Shown here: piece by piece, positions 1 through 5,304 of the stretch
Layout: the number at the start of each line of letters is the position of its first letter
Position numbering within the stretch: the first letter of the stretch is position 1
Source: an uncultured Bacteroidales bacterium
Lineage (GTDB): Bacteria > Bacteroidota > Bacteroidia > Bacteroidales > F082
Reading direction: 5' to 3'
DNA length: 5,304 bases
NCBI GenBank assembly: GCA_937877465.1
Contig: CALFIT010000100.1
Span: 1-5,304 of the forward strand
Notes under the pieces: generated by a model
Databases searched by the model: none
What the model saw: only the letters and a program-made list of their open reading frames with translations
What the model was told of the DNA's origin: nothing
Position numbers and translations under genes: made by a program

Positions 1-298
1 GCACCTCCACGCCTTGTCGGTCGTCGACGGCGAAGAAGCCCGCGTTGATGTCGAAGCTGCGCTCCATCTCGCCGCAGTCCGCCACACGGAAGTTGGCTTT
101 CAGCGTGGCCGAGCCGGGCGTGCCGACGAAGATGCGGCAATAGTTGCCTGCCGCCTCCACAATCTGCCAATCGGGATTCGAAAGGGTCCAAACCACCGCG
201 CTCGCCAAGCCCGTCGTGTCGATTTCGTAGCGATAGATGCCGCTGATGATGTTGGAAGCCACATACACCGTCGAGCTGCCGTTGATGGCGCCGATGCT
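1..298 (-). other. PKD-like domain and start of probable T9SS sorting-domain linker
   Basis: Residues 1378-1465 change character from the repeats: SIGAINGSSTVYV opens a new beta-sandwich, followed by ASAVVWTLSNPDWQIV, CRIFVGTPGSATLKA and DCGEMERSFDI. This resembles the PKD/PKD_6-type Ig folds often placed just before the C-terminal sorting domain of T9SS cargo. The last residues in the window, AVDDRQGVEV (1467-1476), look like the linker that usually precedes a VYPNP-type sorting domain. That domain itself lies outside the window, so its presence is inferred. Confidence 0.6.
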
Positions 299-3200
299 CT
301 CCGAACTCAGGATTTCGAGCCTGATTCGCCTCACGATGCTGTCGCATCCCGCCTGCGAAAACAGGGTGTCCAAATAGATGTAATAATCGCCGGGCTGGTC
401 GTAAACCGTGCCCTCGTATTCATAATAGTCGCAGGCTTGGATGAACTGGGTGCTGGTCACCGTCTCGTTCATGTAGACGTGCATCCTCACCAAGCTGTCG
501 CACCCTTGCGGCGTTTGGAAGACATGCTCGCCGATGAACCCGCTGTAGTTGCATTCGGTGCCGTACCAGTTGAACGGCCCGCAGACCAAGGTGTCGTACT
601 CACGGAAGATCTGGTCGGCCAAGCTGAAGTGCATCGTGACGATGCTGTCGCAGCCTATCACCGACGAAAAGACATGCTGATAGTCGCCGTCTTCCTCGCA
701 ATAATGCTCCTGCCACCAGATGGGTTGGCACGACACAATCGTGGTATCCTTCTCGACCGGCTCGACGATGGTCAGCCGATAGGCGATGATGCTGTCGCAA
801 TGGGTGACGGAAGTCTGCAAGGAGTCGTAAAGGATGGCGTCATTATAATAAGGTATGCCATGCCACACAAAGCCGCTGCATTCCGTCATGGCGCCGCCGT
901 CAACCAAGGTGTCGTGGCCGAGGGTGAGTTCAAGGAAATACCATGTGTCGCAGTCGGTTTCGTCGACTGCCGGCACAAACACCGAGTCGCGGACGCTTTC
1001 GGTATAGGTGTAATCAGGGTTCATTTCCCAGACGTAGGAGCCGCAAGCGATTCTGTTGTGCGTATAAGTGGCGTATTCGCCAAAGTCGAGTTGCAGTTCC
1101 ACCAAGCTGTCGCAGCCTTGCGCGTTGGTCAGCGTGACCGCCGCATACTGCGTCTCGTCGGAATGGTAGAAGGTCATCCCATGCCATTCGAAGCTCTCGT
1201 GGCACGAAGTGATCGGCTCAACCACATAGTCGCTGTAGTTGATGACGATGGGCTGGTGGATGATGTGATAGCACGGGTCGTAGGTCACATATTCCACCAC
1301 TCGGCTCTCCGTGACCACCTCACCCGAAGGCAGCGTGTAGGCATCGCAAGCGGTGATGGTCTCGAGCCATTCATCGACTTCGGCAATCACCGTGATCGGG
1401 ACGGGACCAACAATGTCGTCGCCACACGAGTTGTGGGCCACGAAGCGCAGATAATAGCCGTTGTGACTGTTTTGCATCAGCATCGTCGGGTCGATGTTGG
1501 CGTAGGTACCGTCTTGCGTCGACGACATCTGCCATTGGGCAAGACGGTCGTTTTCGTCCTCGTTGTTCCAAACCACATTCACTTCTGGCAAGTCAAGCGG
1601 CTGTCCCTCACACACTTGCAAGGCCGAAAGCTGCACGATGGCTTCGGGCACGTCGTCGACATGGAAGGCGACCACATTGCTGAAGGCCTCGCCGCAACCG
1701 TTGGTCACCGCATAACGGAGGTAATAGCTGCCGTAGCCCAAGCCGCCCGTCGAAGGGTCGAAAGGCGTCCAAGGACCGCTCGCGGCAGTGGCGTATTCCC
1801 AATGGGCATCTCCCCCATTGACGTGGTTCATCGCATATTGCGGAGCGTTCACCGGCATGGCGCTACCCGCGCAAACGGCTGAGGGTGCCTCGATGCTTCC
1901 CATGATTTCGGGCGCGTTGTTGATGGTCAGGTTGAGGGTGAAGATGCTGTCGCAAACCAAGGGATTGCCGCTCTCGACGGTGTATTCGTAAACACCTGAG
2001 CTGTAATAGGTTTGACCGTTTTTGTACCAAGTGAACGACTCGCATTCGTCGGGATAGGTCTGCGTCTCGGTGTAGGCGTCGCTCATGATGAAATGCAAGT
2101 GCGCGGTGATGTCGCAGCCGTTGGGCGACTGCACCTGCGCCTGAAAGTCGCCCGTGTGGTTGCAGCTGATGCCGTTCCAAACGTAGGTGTCGCACGCCGT
2201 GATGGTGTCGTAGGTCGGATCGGTGGAATACACCGTGACCTGCACCACATTCGACGAATAGCTCGTGCCACAGCCGTTGACGGCCTTGTAACGGAGATAG
2301 TAGCCGTTATAGGCGTAAGGTATGTTGTTGTTGTTCAAGGCGGTAAAGTCGCCAGAGGAAGTGGGCGCGATTTCCCACGAGCCGGTGCCTTGGTTGGTGT
2401 GGCGCCATTGCACCTGAGGCGTGGTCAGCGCAAACGACCCGCCTGCGCAGATGGCCACGGGAGCGATGATGTCGCCCACCACGGGGATGTCGTTCACCGT
2501 GATCTGGACGGCGGGGCTATAGGTCATGCCACAGTCGTTTTCGGCGAAGTAACGGATCCAATAGCCGTTGTATTCGTAGGGTATGTTACTGTTGTTGAAC
2601 GCATTGTAAGTGCCTCCTTGCGTGGCCGCAATCTGCCAGCCTTGGTTGGTGATGGTGGAGCCGTTGTTTTGGACGCTCGGCGTAGTCAAGCTGAAGCTGT
2701 TGCCTGCGCAAATGGCTTGTGGCGTGCTCGGCGTGGGGATGGTAGGCGCGTCGTAGACATGGATTTGCACGACATTGCTGACGTCGTTGCCACAGTCGTT
2801 GCTCACCTTGTAATGCAGGTACCAGTTGTTGTAGGTCGCCGGAACGTTCTGGATGCTAAAGGATTGGTAGGTGCCGCCTTGGGTTTGGCAGATTTCCCAA
2901 ACGCCTGTGCCGTTGCCGTCGTAGGTCGGAGCCACCACGTTCAAGTCGTCACCGGCGCAAATCGCGGGCGGGGCTTGCAGCGTCCCCGTGATGTTGGGTG
3001 CAACGTTGACCACCAACTGCCGCGCCGGGTTGCTGTAGACGGCGCCGCAGCTGCTTTCCACCATGTAACGGATGTACCAACCGTTGTAGGAAGCCGAGAT
3101 GTTGTTCAGATTAAAGGACTGGTATTCACCGTTTTCCGTCGGGGCGGCCACCCAGCCTTGGCTGAGGATGGGCGAGCCGTTGGCCGAATACGCGGGAGGG

Positions 3201-4429
3201 GTCAGGCTCAGGCTCCCGCCAGCGCAAATTGGCTGAATCTGAGGCGTTTGTCCAGTGATGGTCGGGCCGTTGGTGACCGTAATCTGCACCGCGTTGCTAT
3301 GGCCTTCGCCGCAGTCGTTGGAGGCGGAATAGCGCACCCACCAGCCGTTCATCGACATTGGGATGTTGTTCGGGTCGAAATTGACAAAAGTGCCGTCATG
3401 GGTTTGGCAGCATTGCCAATTTCCGTCGGCGTCAGGCGTCACCGAAGGCAAGTCGATGCCCAAGGCCCCGCCGTCGCAAATCGCGTCGGGCGTGCTGATG
3501 TTGCCTACGGTAGGCTGACGGCTCGTCTCGATGAAGACCCAAGCCTCGTCGTAGACGCCGTGCGTGGTCACGCGGTATTTCAGCTGGTCGGTGGTGTAGT
3601 TGCCGCCCGTGAAAGTGTATCGTATCTTATTGTTTGACAAAACCGTGGCCGTCCCGTGCGAAGGTTGCGACACGATGCTAACCGTTGCGTCGTTGGCATT
3701 CGGCGTAATCACATCGTTGTTCAACACATCGATGTCGACCTCCGTACCCTGACAGGCTTGGATGCCCGTGTCGTCCACCGCATCGACGCTGTAGGTCACG
3801 TCGGGAACGAAGGAGATGTCGTCGATGCCGAAGTCGTCGCCAAAGCCGGAACTCATGGGGCATCGGTCGTAAATGATGATGGTGGCAGAGGTGGCGGTGC
3901 CGCTATTCCAAGTGGCTGCTGGGTATTGGTCCCAATAGCCGCCGCTGACAAACTGCGGCTGCCAGTTGTCCGTCCCTACTATCGTCCCGTTGATTGTGAC
4001 ACGAAACATGGCCCTTGCGTTCGCCGAGCCGTTCCCATTGCTGATATGGGTGGCCCAGAAGGTAAAGCTGTAAGTGGTGTTTGGCGTGACATTCACCGTC
4101 GTCGTCCAAACACGATAGGAGCTGAGGAGGCCTTTGCCGTTGGCAATGAAAAACTTACCCGTGCCGGAGGTATGGTCGCCCATATCGAAAAACTGCGTCG
4201 GATGGTAATCGTGAGGATTTCTTTTCACGATATATACACCCGGGTCTGACAAAGGATGCACGCCTGCCTCATAATAGGTATAATCCGATTGGAATCCAGT
4301 ATCGCCAGCTTCAAAGTTCCAGTTTGGAATCAAATTCTGTCCGACTGCTGAGGTGATTGCCCCACAGAACAGTGTACACATTAAAACATAAAAAACACGT
4401 AGTTTTTTGACAATCAACATTCTCGACAT
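1..4429 (-). CDS. Large secreted multi-domain repeat protein, probable T9SS cargo (C-terminus beyond window)
   Basis: An open minus-strand frame of 1476 codons begins at ATG 4429 and leaves the left edge with no stop, so the protein is incomplete at its C-terminus. Reading it end to end gives a signal peptide (about 1-30), an N-terminal beta-sandwich (31-210), a cadherin-like/Big_9 domain (214-302), Ig-like repeats R1-R5 (311-733), Cys-bounded repeats C1-C2 (741-838), R6-R7 (841-1015), C3-C9 (1023-1374) and a PKD-like domain (1378-1465). No catalytic domain is visible, so the role is probably structural or adhesive at the cell surface; that is inference. ATG 4429 is chosen because it lies about 30 bp below a good promoter; ATG 4420 (M4) would also give a complete signal peptide. 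No strong Shine-Dalgarno is seen, as is usual in Bacteroidota. TTA, CTA and TCA codons are rare, which creates long antisense frames. The coding call is very secure; the precise function is unknown. Confidence 0.96.
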   Translation of the reverse strand, partial: MSRMLIVKKLRVFYVLMCTLFCGAITSAVGQNLIPNWNFEAGDTGFQSDYTYYEAGVHPLSDPGVYIVKRNPHDYHPTQFFDMGDHTSGTGKFFIANGKGLLSSYRVWTTTVNVTPNTTYSFTFWATHISNGNGSANARAMFRVTINGTIVGTDNWQPQFVSGGYWDQYPAATWNSGTATSATIIIYDRCPMSSGFGDDFGIDDISFVPDVTYSVDAVDDTGIQACQGTEVDIDVLNNDVITPNANDATVSIVSQPSHGTATVLSNNKIRYTFTGGNYTTDQLKYRVTTHGVYDEAWVFIETSRQPTVGNISTPDAICDGGALGIDLPSVTPDADGNWQCCQTHDGTFVNFDPNNIPMSMNGWWVRYSASNDCGEGHSNAVQITVTNGPTITGQTPQIQPICAGGSLSLTPPAYSANGSPILSQGWVAAPTENGEYQSFNLNNISASYNGWYIRYMVESSCGAVYSNPARQLVVNVAPNITGTLQAPPAICAGDDLNVVAPTYDGNGTGVWEICQTQGGTYQSFSIQNVPATYNNWYLHYKVSNDCGNDVSNVVQIHVYDAPTIPTPSTPQAICAGNSFSLTTPSVQNNGSTITNQGWQIAATQGGTYNAFNNSNIPYEYNGYWIRYFAENDCGMTYSPAVQITVNDIPVVGDIIAPVAICAGGSFALTTPQVQWRHTNQGTGSWEIAPTSSGDFTALNNNNIPYAYNGYYLRYKAVNGCGTSYSSNVVQVTVYSTDPTYDTITACDTYVWNGISCNHTGDFQAQVQSPNGCDITAHLHFIMSDAYTETQTYPDECESFTWYKNGQTYYSSGVYEYTVESGNPLVCDSIFTLNLTINNAPEIMGSIEAPSAVCAGSAMPVNAPQYAMNHVNGGDAHWEYATAASGPWTPFDPSTGGLGYGSYYLRYAVTNGCGEAFSNVVAFHVDDVPEAIVQLSALQVCEGQPLDLPEVNVVWNNEDENDRLAQWQMSSTQDGTYANIDPTMLMQNSHNGYYLRFVAHNSCGDDIVGPVPITVIAEVDEWLETITACDAYTLPSGEVVTESRVVEYVTYDPCYHIIHQPIVINYSDYVVEPITSCHESFEWHGMTFYHSDETQYAAVTLTNAQGCDSLVELQLDFGEYATYTHNRIACGSYVWEMNPDYTYTESVRDSVFVPAVDETDCDTWYFLELTLGHDTLVDGGAMTECSGFVWHGIPYYNDAILYDSLQTSVTHCDSIIAYRLTIVEPVEKDTTIVSCQPIWWQEHYCEEDGDYQHVFSSVIGCDSIVTMHFSLADQIFREYDTLVCGPFNWYGTECNYSGFIGEHVFQTPQGCDSLVRMHVYMNETVTSTQFIQACDYYEYEGTVYDQPGDYYIYLDTLFSQAGCDSIVRRIRLEILSSESIGAINGSSTVYVASNIISGIYRYEIDTTGLASAVVWTLSNPDWQIVEAAGNYCRIFVGTPGSATLKANFRVADCGEMERSFDINAGFFAVDDRQGVEV
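308..1363 (-). repeat. Cys-bounded repeats C3-C9 of the large protein
   Basis: Seven further units of about 44-50 residues lie at 1023-1066, 1071-1117, 1124-1171, 1174-1223, 1228-1271, 1277-1321 and 1329-1374. Each runs from a [AESV]C motif through an aromatic/W strand to a CDS[IL]-type motif and a hydrophobic strand. Bounding cysteines are C1028/C1053, C1076/C1106, C1129/C1160, C1184/C1211, C1234/C1260, C1283/C1310 and C1333/C1362. C3 is degenerate (DPCYHII replaces GCDSI) and C5 has DCDTW. In the DNA the CDS motif appears on the plus strand as a recurring gctgtcgca, for example near 338, 490, 641, 789 and 1104. Confidence 0.85.
1385..1909 (-). repeat. Ig-like repeats R6-R7 of the large protein
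   Basis: Residues 841-924 and 928-1015 resume the R-type Ig pattern after the C1-C2 interruption. R6 has SAVCAGSA … HWEYATA … YYLRYAVTNGCG … VVAFHV. R7 has LQVCEGQP … AQWQMSSTQDGTY … GYYLRFVAHNSCG … VPITV. Cysteine spacing is 59 in R6 (C853/C912) and 62 in R7 (C940/C1002). R7 is the most diverged unit, with a charged NNEDENDR insertion before its W strand. Confidence 0.82.
1916..2209 (-). repeat. Cys-bounded repeats C1-C2 of the large protein
   Basis: Residues 741-783 and 787-838 form two units of the pattern [AE]C[DE]x[YF]xW…G-x-[FY]-x…[GV]CD[IS]…L-x-[FL]. First and last cysteines are C746/C772 and C796/C826. Such repeats, typically 'ACDSYTWNG…GCDSTATLNLTI', are common in secreted Bacteroidota proteins and usually occur in long arrays. 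Here the pair is wedged between Ig-like repeats R5 and R6. C1 has a third cysteine (C756) ten residues after the first. Confidence 0.8.
2231..3499 (-). repeat. Ig-like repeats R1-R5 of the large protein
   Basis: Five tandem units of about 75-90 residues lie at 311-385, 391-476, 480-558, 563-645 and 650-733. Each has an opening (A/P)ICAGGS-like turn, a W strand, a G-x-Y/F-x-x-F strand, N-I/V-x-x-x-YNG(W/Y)(Y/W)(I/L)RY, then a CG turn and a closing VQ(I/V)TV strand. The two conserved cysteines are spaced 55, 59, 55, 59 and 59 residues apart (C318/C373, C402/C461, C491/C546, C574/C633, C661/C720), which suggests one disulfide per domain. R1 and R3 each have an extra cysteine in a CQT motif (C341, C514). 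R2 and R4 share an NGSxIxxQGW segment instead. Confidence 0.85.
3524..3790 (-). other. Cadherin-like / Big_9-type domain of the large protein
   Basis: Residues 214-302 start with SVDAVDD, carry VDIDVLNNDV (221-230), then SQPSHGTATVLSNNKIRYTF (254-273), and end with TTDQLKYRV and a final VFIE strand. The order 'VLxNDv … P.HGtatv….i.YT… tDqlkYrv' is the signature of the tandem cadherin-like/Big_9 Ig-fold family of bacterial adhesins. It probably acts as a spacer between the N-terminal module and the repeats. Confidence 0.75.
3800..4339 (-). other. N-terminal lectin-like beta-sandwich domain of the large protein
   Basis: Residues 31-210 begin with NLIPNWNFE and contain GDHTSGTG (about 85-92), an RVW segment followed by VNVTPNTTYSFTFWA (about 113-127), a VTINGT strand and a closing GIDDISFVPD (about 201-210). 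This pattern matches the galactose-binding-like/carbohydrate-binding-like modules often found directly after the signal peptide of Bacteroidota surface proteins. Sugar binding is a family-level possibility only; no ligand residues can be assigned from sequence alone. Confidence 0.7.
4340..4429 (-). other. Sec signal peptide of the large surface protein
   Basis: Residues 1-30 have a basic n-region (R3, K8, K9, R11), a hydrophobic core around residues 12-25 (VFYVLMCTLFCGAI) and a small-residue c-region. Cleavage is likely after A28 (TSA) or G30 (AVG), leaving a mature end close to QNLIPN, a very common mature N-terminus in exported Bacteroidota proteins. C22 is preceded by L-F rather than small residues, so it does not make a lipobox, and the protein is not predicted to be a lipoprotein. 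Confidence 0.88.
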
Positions 4430-4459
4430 CTTGTTATGGCTTTTCTAGTATACAAAATG

Positions 4460-4489
4460 CAAATATAGGCAAAAAACGTACCAAACAAA
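4460..4489 (-). promoter_or_regulatory. Bacteroidetes-type sigma-70 (σABfr) promoter for the surface-protein gene
   Basis: On the minus strand TATATTTG (4467-4460) matches the Bacteroides -7 consensus TAnnTTTG perfectly. TTTG at 4489-4486 lies 18 bp upstream, close to the usual -33 spacing of about 19-21 bp. The box ends about 30 bp before ATG 4429, giving a short leader of roughly 20-25 nt. The intergenic gap 4430-4503 is strongly AT-rich against GC-rich genes on both sides; I see no other regulatory structure in it. Confidence 0.7.
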
Positions 4490-4490
4490 G

Positions 4491-4533
4491 AAAAAAATTT
4501 CATTTACAGTGGTTTTCCGTCCAAAACGGCACT
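4491..4533 (-). terminator. Possible weak terminator at the end of the NUDIX gene
   Basis: On the minus strand AGTG-CC-GTTTT, a 6-nt loop and AAAAC-CACT form a 9-bp stem with a 2-nt bulge (4533-4508), overlapping the last codons and ending just before the stop. A run of seven T follows at 4497-4491, but about 10 nt beyond the stem. The gap is too long for a standard intrinsic terminator, so this is a weak candidate. Confidence 0.25.
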
Positions 4534-4968
4534 TTTCAGCGTGTCGTACTCGTAGGTCAGCTTCAGCGAGAAGAACGGTCGATGCTCGTCGATGAGGCGG
4601 AGGAAGATCTTGTCACCTTCCCACATAGTGAGTTCCAAAAGGCGTTGTTTCTCAATCCATTCGAGGTCGCCCTCGTTGCATTCGATCTGGTCGCCCGTCC
4701 AGTCGGTGCAGACGAAGAGGTGCATGTGTTCGTCCTCATAAATGTTGTGTACGAAGGTGACGATGCCGCAGTAGCGCCATCGGGTGACGGTGAAGCCCGT
4801 TTCTTCCCACACCTCGCGCAACATGCAGTCCTCGGGGCTTTCGCCGTTCTCGAACTTGCCGCCCACGCCGAGCCATTTGTCGTGGTTGAGGTCGTTCTCC
4901 TTCTTGGTGCGATGCAGCATGAGGTATTGGCTGCCGCGCTCAAGGTAGCATAAGGTGGTTTGTTTCAT
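4504..4968 (-). CDS. NUDIX hydrolase, probable 8-oxo-dGTP diphosphatase (MutT/MutX type)
   Basis: A complete 154-residue cytoplasmic protein. It carries a perfect Nudix box GX5EX7REUXEEXGU at residues 37-59, with G37, E43, R51, E52, E55, E56 and G58; the glutamates of the REVWEE helix bind the catalytic divalent metal. The N-terminus (TTLCYLE, then YLMLHRTKKENDLN at 15-28 and KWLGVGGKFE at 31-40) and the C-terminal WEGDKIFL…FFSLKLTYE are typical of small 8-oxo-dGTP diphosphatases. These hydrolyse oxidised dGTP to the monophosphate and so prevent A:T to C:G mutation. Substrate is inferred from family resemblance; other nucleoside triphosphates are possible. The ATG at 4968 starts directly on the conserved strand, and no better upstream start is seen. 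It lies 100 bp after gdhA but beyond a terminator, so it is probably transcribed separately; no convincing TAnnTTTG box was found for it. Confidence 0.95.
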   Translation of the reverse strand: MKQTTLCYLERGSQYLMLHRTKKENDLNHDKWLGVGGKFENGESPEDCMLREVWEETGFTVTRWRYCGIVTFVHNIYEDEHMHLFVCTDWTGDQIECNEGDLEWIEKQRLLELTMWEGDKIFLRLIDEHRPFFSLKLTYEYDTLKSAVLDGKPL

Positions 4969-4979
4969 TGTTGTTATGT

Positions 4980-5005
4980 TGGCCCTTCGACAAGCTCAGG
5001 GACCA
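4980..5005. repeat. REP-like imperfect inverted repeat between terminator and NUDIX start
   Basis: The core CCCTTCGACAAGCTCAGGG is flanked by TGG on the left and ACCA on the right, so TGG-CCCT can pair with AGGG-(A)-CCA in an imperfect stem-loop. I recognise CTTCGACAAGCTCAGG as a short intergenic element that recurs in many unrelated bacterial genomes, often in multiple copies; this is from memory. There is one copy in the window. On the NUDIX-sense strand its stem ends 11 nt before the start codon. Confidence 0.6.
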
Positions 5006-5012
5006 TAGTATT

Positions 5013-5046
5013 AAAAAGCAAGGCGGCCTGAGCGACCGCCTTTGCT
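5013..5046 (-). terminator. Intrinsic terminator of gdhA
   Basis: On the minus strand AGCAAAGGCGG (5046-5036), a 9-nt loop and CCGCCTTGCT (5026-5017) form a GC-rich stem of about 10 bp with a single bulged A, followed by TTTT (5016-5013) that extends the T of the stem to five. It starts 22 nt after the gdhA stop codon. The plus-strand side lacks a T-run, so it is directional for gdhA. Confidence 0.85.
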
Positions 5047-5068
5047 TAATGTTGAATCGACAAAACGA

Positions 5069-5304
5069 TTAGATGATGCCTTGGGCGAGCATGGCGTTGG
5101 CGACGCGCATGAAGCCGGCGATGTTGGCGCCCTTCACATAGTTGATGGTGCCATCGGCTTGCGTGCCGTACTGGACGCACATGTCGTAGATGTCGTTCAT
5201 GATCTTGTGCAGCTTCTGGTCCACTTCGGGAGCGGTCCAGTTGATGTGACCAGCGTTCTGGCAGATTTCGAGGCCAGAGGTGGCGACGCCACCGGCGTTG
5301 ACGG
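5069..5304 (-). CDS. gdhA: NADP-type glutamate dehydrogenase, C-terminal 77 residues (5' part beyond window)
   Basis: The frame enters from the right edge and ends at TAA 5071-5069. Translation gives VNAGGVATSGLE, then QNAGHINWTAPEVDQKL, a DIYDMC helix, then NYVKGANIAGFMRVANAMLA and the end QGII. These match the C-terminus of the hexameric small-subunit glutamate dehydrogenases (E. coli GdhA type, about 445-450 residues): the NAGGVATSGLE loop, the GANIAGF motif and the VADAMLAQG(V/I)I tail. The enzyme interconverts 2-oxoglutarate plus ammonium and glutamate in the cytoplasm, a main ammonium-assimilation route in gut Bacteroidales. The dinucleotide-binding fold lies outside the window, so NADP preference is inferred from the family. 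A strong terminator follows. Confidence 0.97.
   Translation of the reverse strand, partial: VNAGGVATSGLEICQNAGHINWTAPEVDQKLHKIMNDIYDMCVQYGTQADGTINYVKGANIAGFMRVANAMLAQGII

Noticed and set aside
308..1363. Recurring gctgtcgca words on the plus strand, considered as DNA repeats or binding sites
   Set aside because: They are the reverse complement of codons for the conserved Cys-Asp-Ser motif of the C repeats, so protein repetition explains them. Their spacing matches the repeat length and they are not CRISPR-like.
14..1882. Plus-strand frame of 622 codons
   Set aside because: It is codon-aligned antisense to the repeat protein, its product is an Arg/His/Val/Ala/Asp-rich string with no recognisable domain, and the minus strand shows clear repeated domains over the same bases.
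2012..3637. Plus-strand frame of 541 codons
   Set aside because: It is the antisense shadow of R1-C2 of the surface protein. Its apparent internal repeats mirror the Ig-like repeats on the other strand, and there is no promoter or start signal.
3656..4249. Plus-strand frame of 197 codons
   Set aside because: It is antisense to the N-terminal and Big_9 domains, in the same codon-aligned frame, and ends on a TCA codon of the real gene.
4364..4380. Possible lipobox around C22 of the surface protein
   Set aside because: The residues before the cysteine are T-L-F, and the -1 position needs a small residue. A normal signal peptidase I site follows a few residues later.
4582..4953. Plus-strand frame of 123 codons over the NUDIX gene
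   Set aside because: It is codon-aligned antisense to a gene with a perfect Nudix box; its Val/Ala/Glu/Leu-rich product has no recognisable motif.

Overview
The window looks like a chromosomal piece of a member of the Bacteroidota, probably an anaerobic Bacteroidales species. Three signs agree: a Bacteroidetes-type promoter (TATATTTG at the -7 position, TTTG near -33) in a sharply AT-rich leader; a very large exported protein built from Ig-like and 'ACD…W…GCDS' repeats of the kind found in type IX secretion system (T9SS) cargo; and weak or absent Shine-Dalgarno sequences. Genus cannot be fixed from this sequence. Every real gene I can support lies on the minus strand, so the biological order runs from right to left.

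Right edge (5069-5304): the last 77 codons of gdhA, NADP-type glutamate dehydrogenase. It is followed by an intrinsic terminator hairpin (5013-5046) and a 26-bp REP-like inverted repeat (4980-5005). Next comes a complete 154-codon NUDIX hydrolase of the 8-oxo-dGTP diphosphatase (MutT/MutX) type (4504-4968). Its stop is 74 bp from the start of the last gene.

Left 83% (1-4429): one uninterrupted minus-strand reading frame of at least 1476 codons that runs off the left edge without a stop. It encodes a signal peptide, an N-terminal lectin-like beta-sandwich, a cadherin-like/Big_9 domain, five Ig-like repeats (R1-R5), two Cys-bounded repeats (C1-C2), two more Ig-like repeats (R6-R7), seven more Cys-bounded repeats (C3-C9), and a PKD-like domain. 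The segment at the edge looks like the linker before a T9SS C-terminal sorting domain. Because this frame has no stop inside the window it is easily missed, and long spurious plus-strand frames (622, 541 and 197 codons) lie exactly antisense to it.

The three genes do not form an obvious pathway: nitrogen assimilation, nucleotide-pool sanitation and a cell-surface or secreted protein. A terminator separates gdhA from the NUDIX gene, and the surface-protein gene has its own promoter. I see no CRISPR array, tRNA, rRNA, transposase or phage gene. The most distinctive content is the mosaic repeat architecture of the surface protein and the REP-like hairpin directly upstream of the NUDIX start codon.
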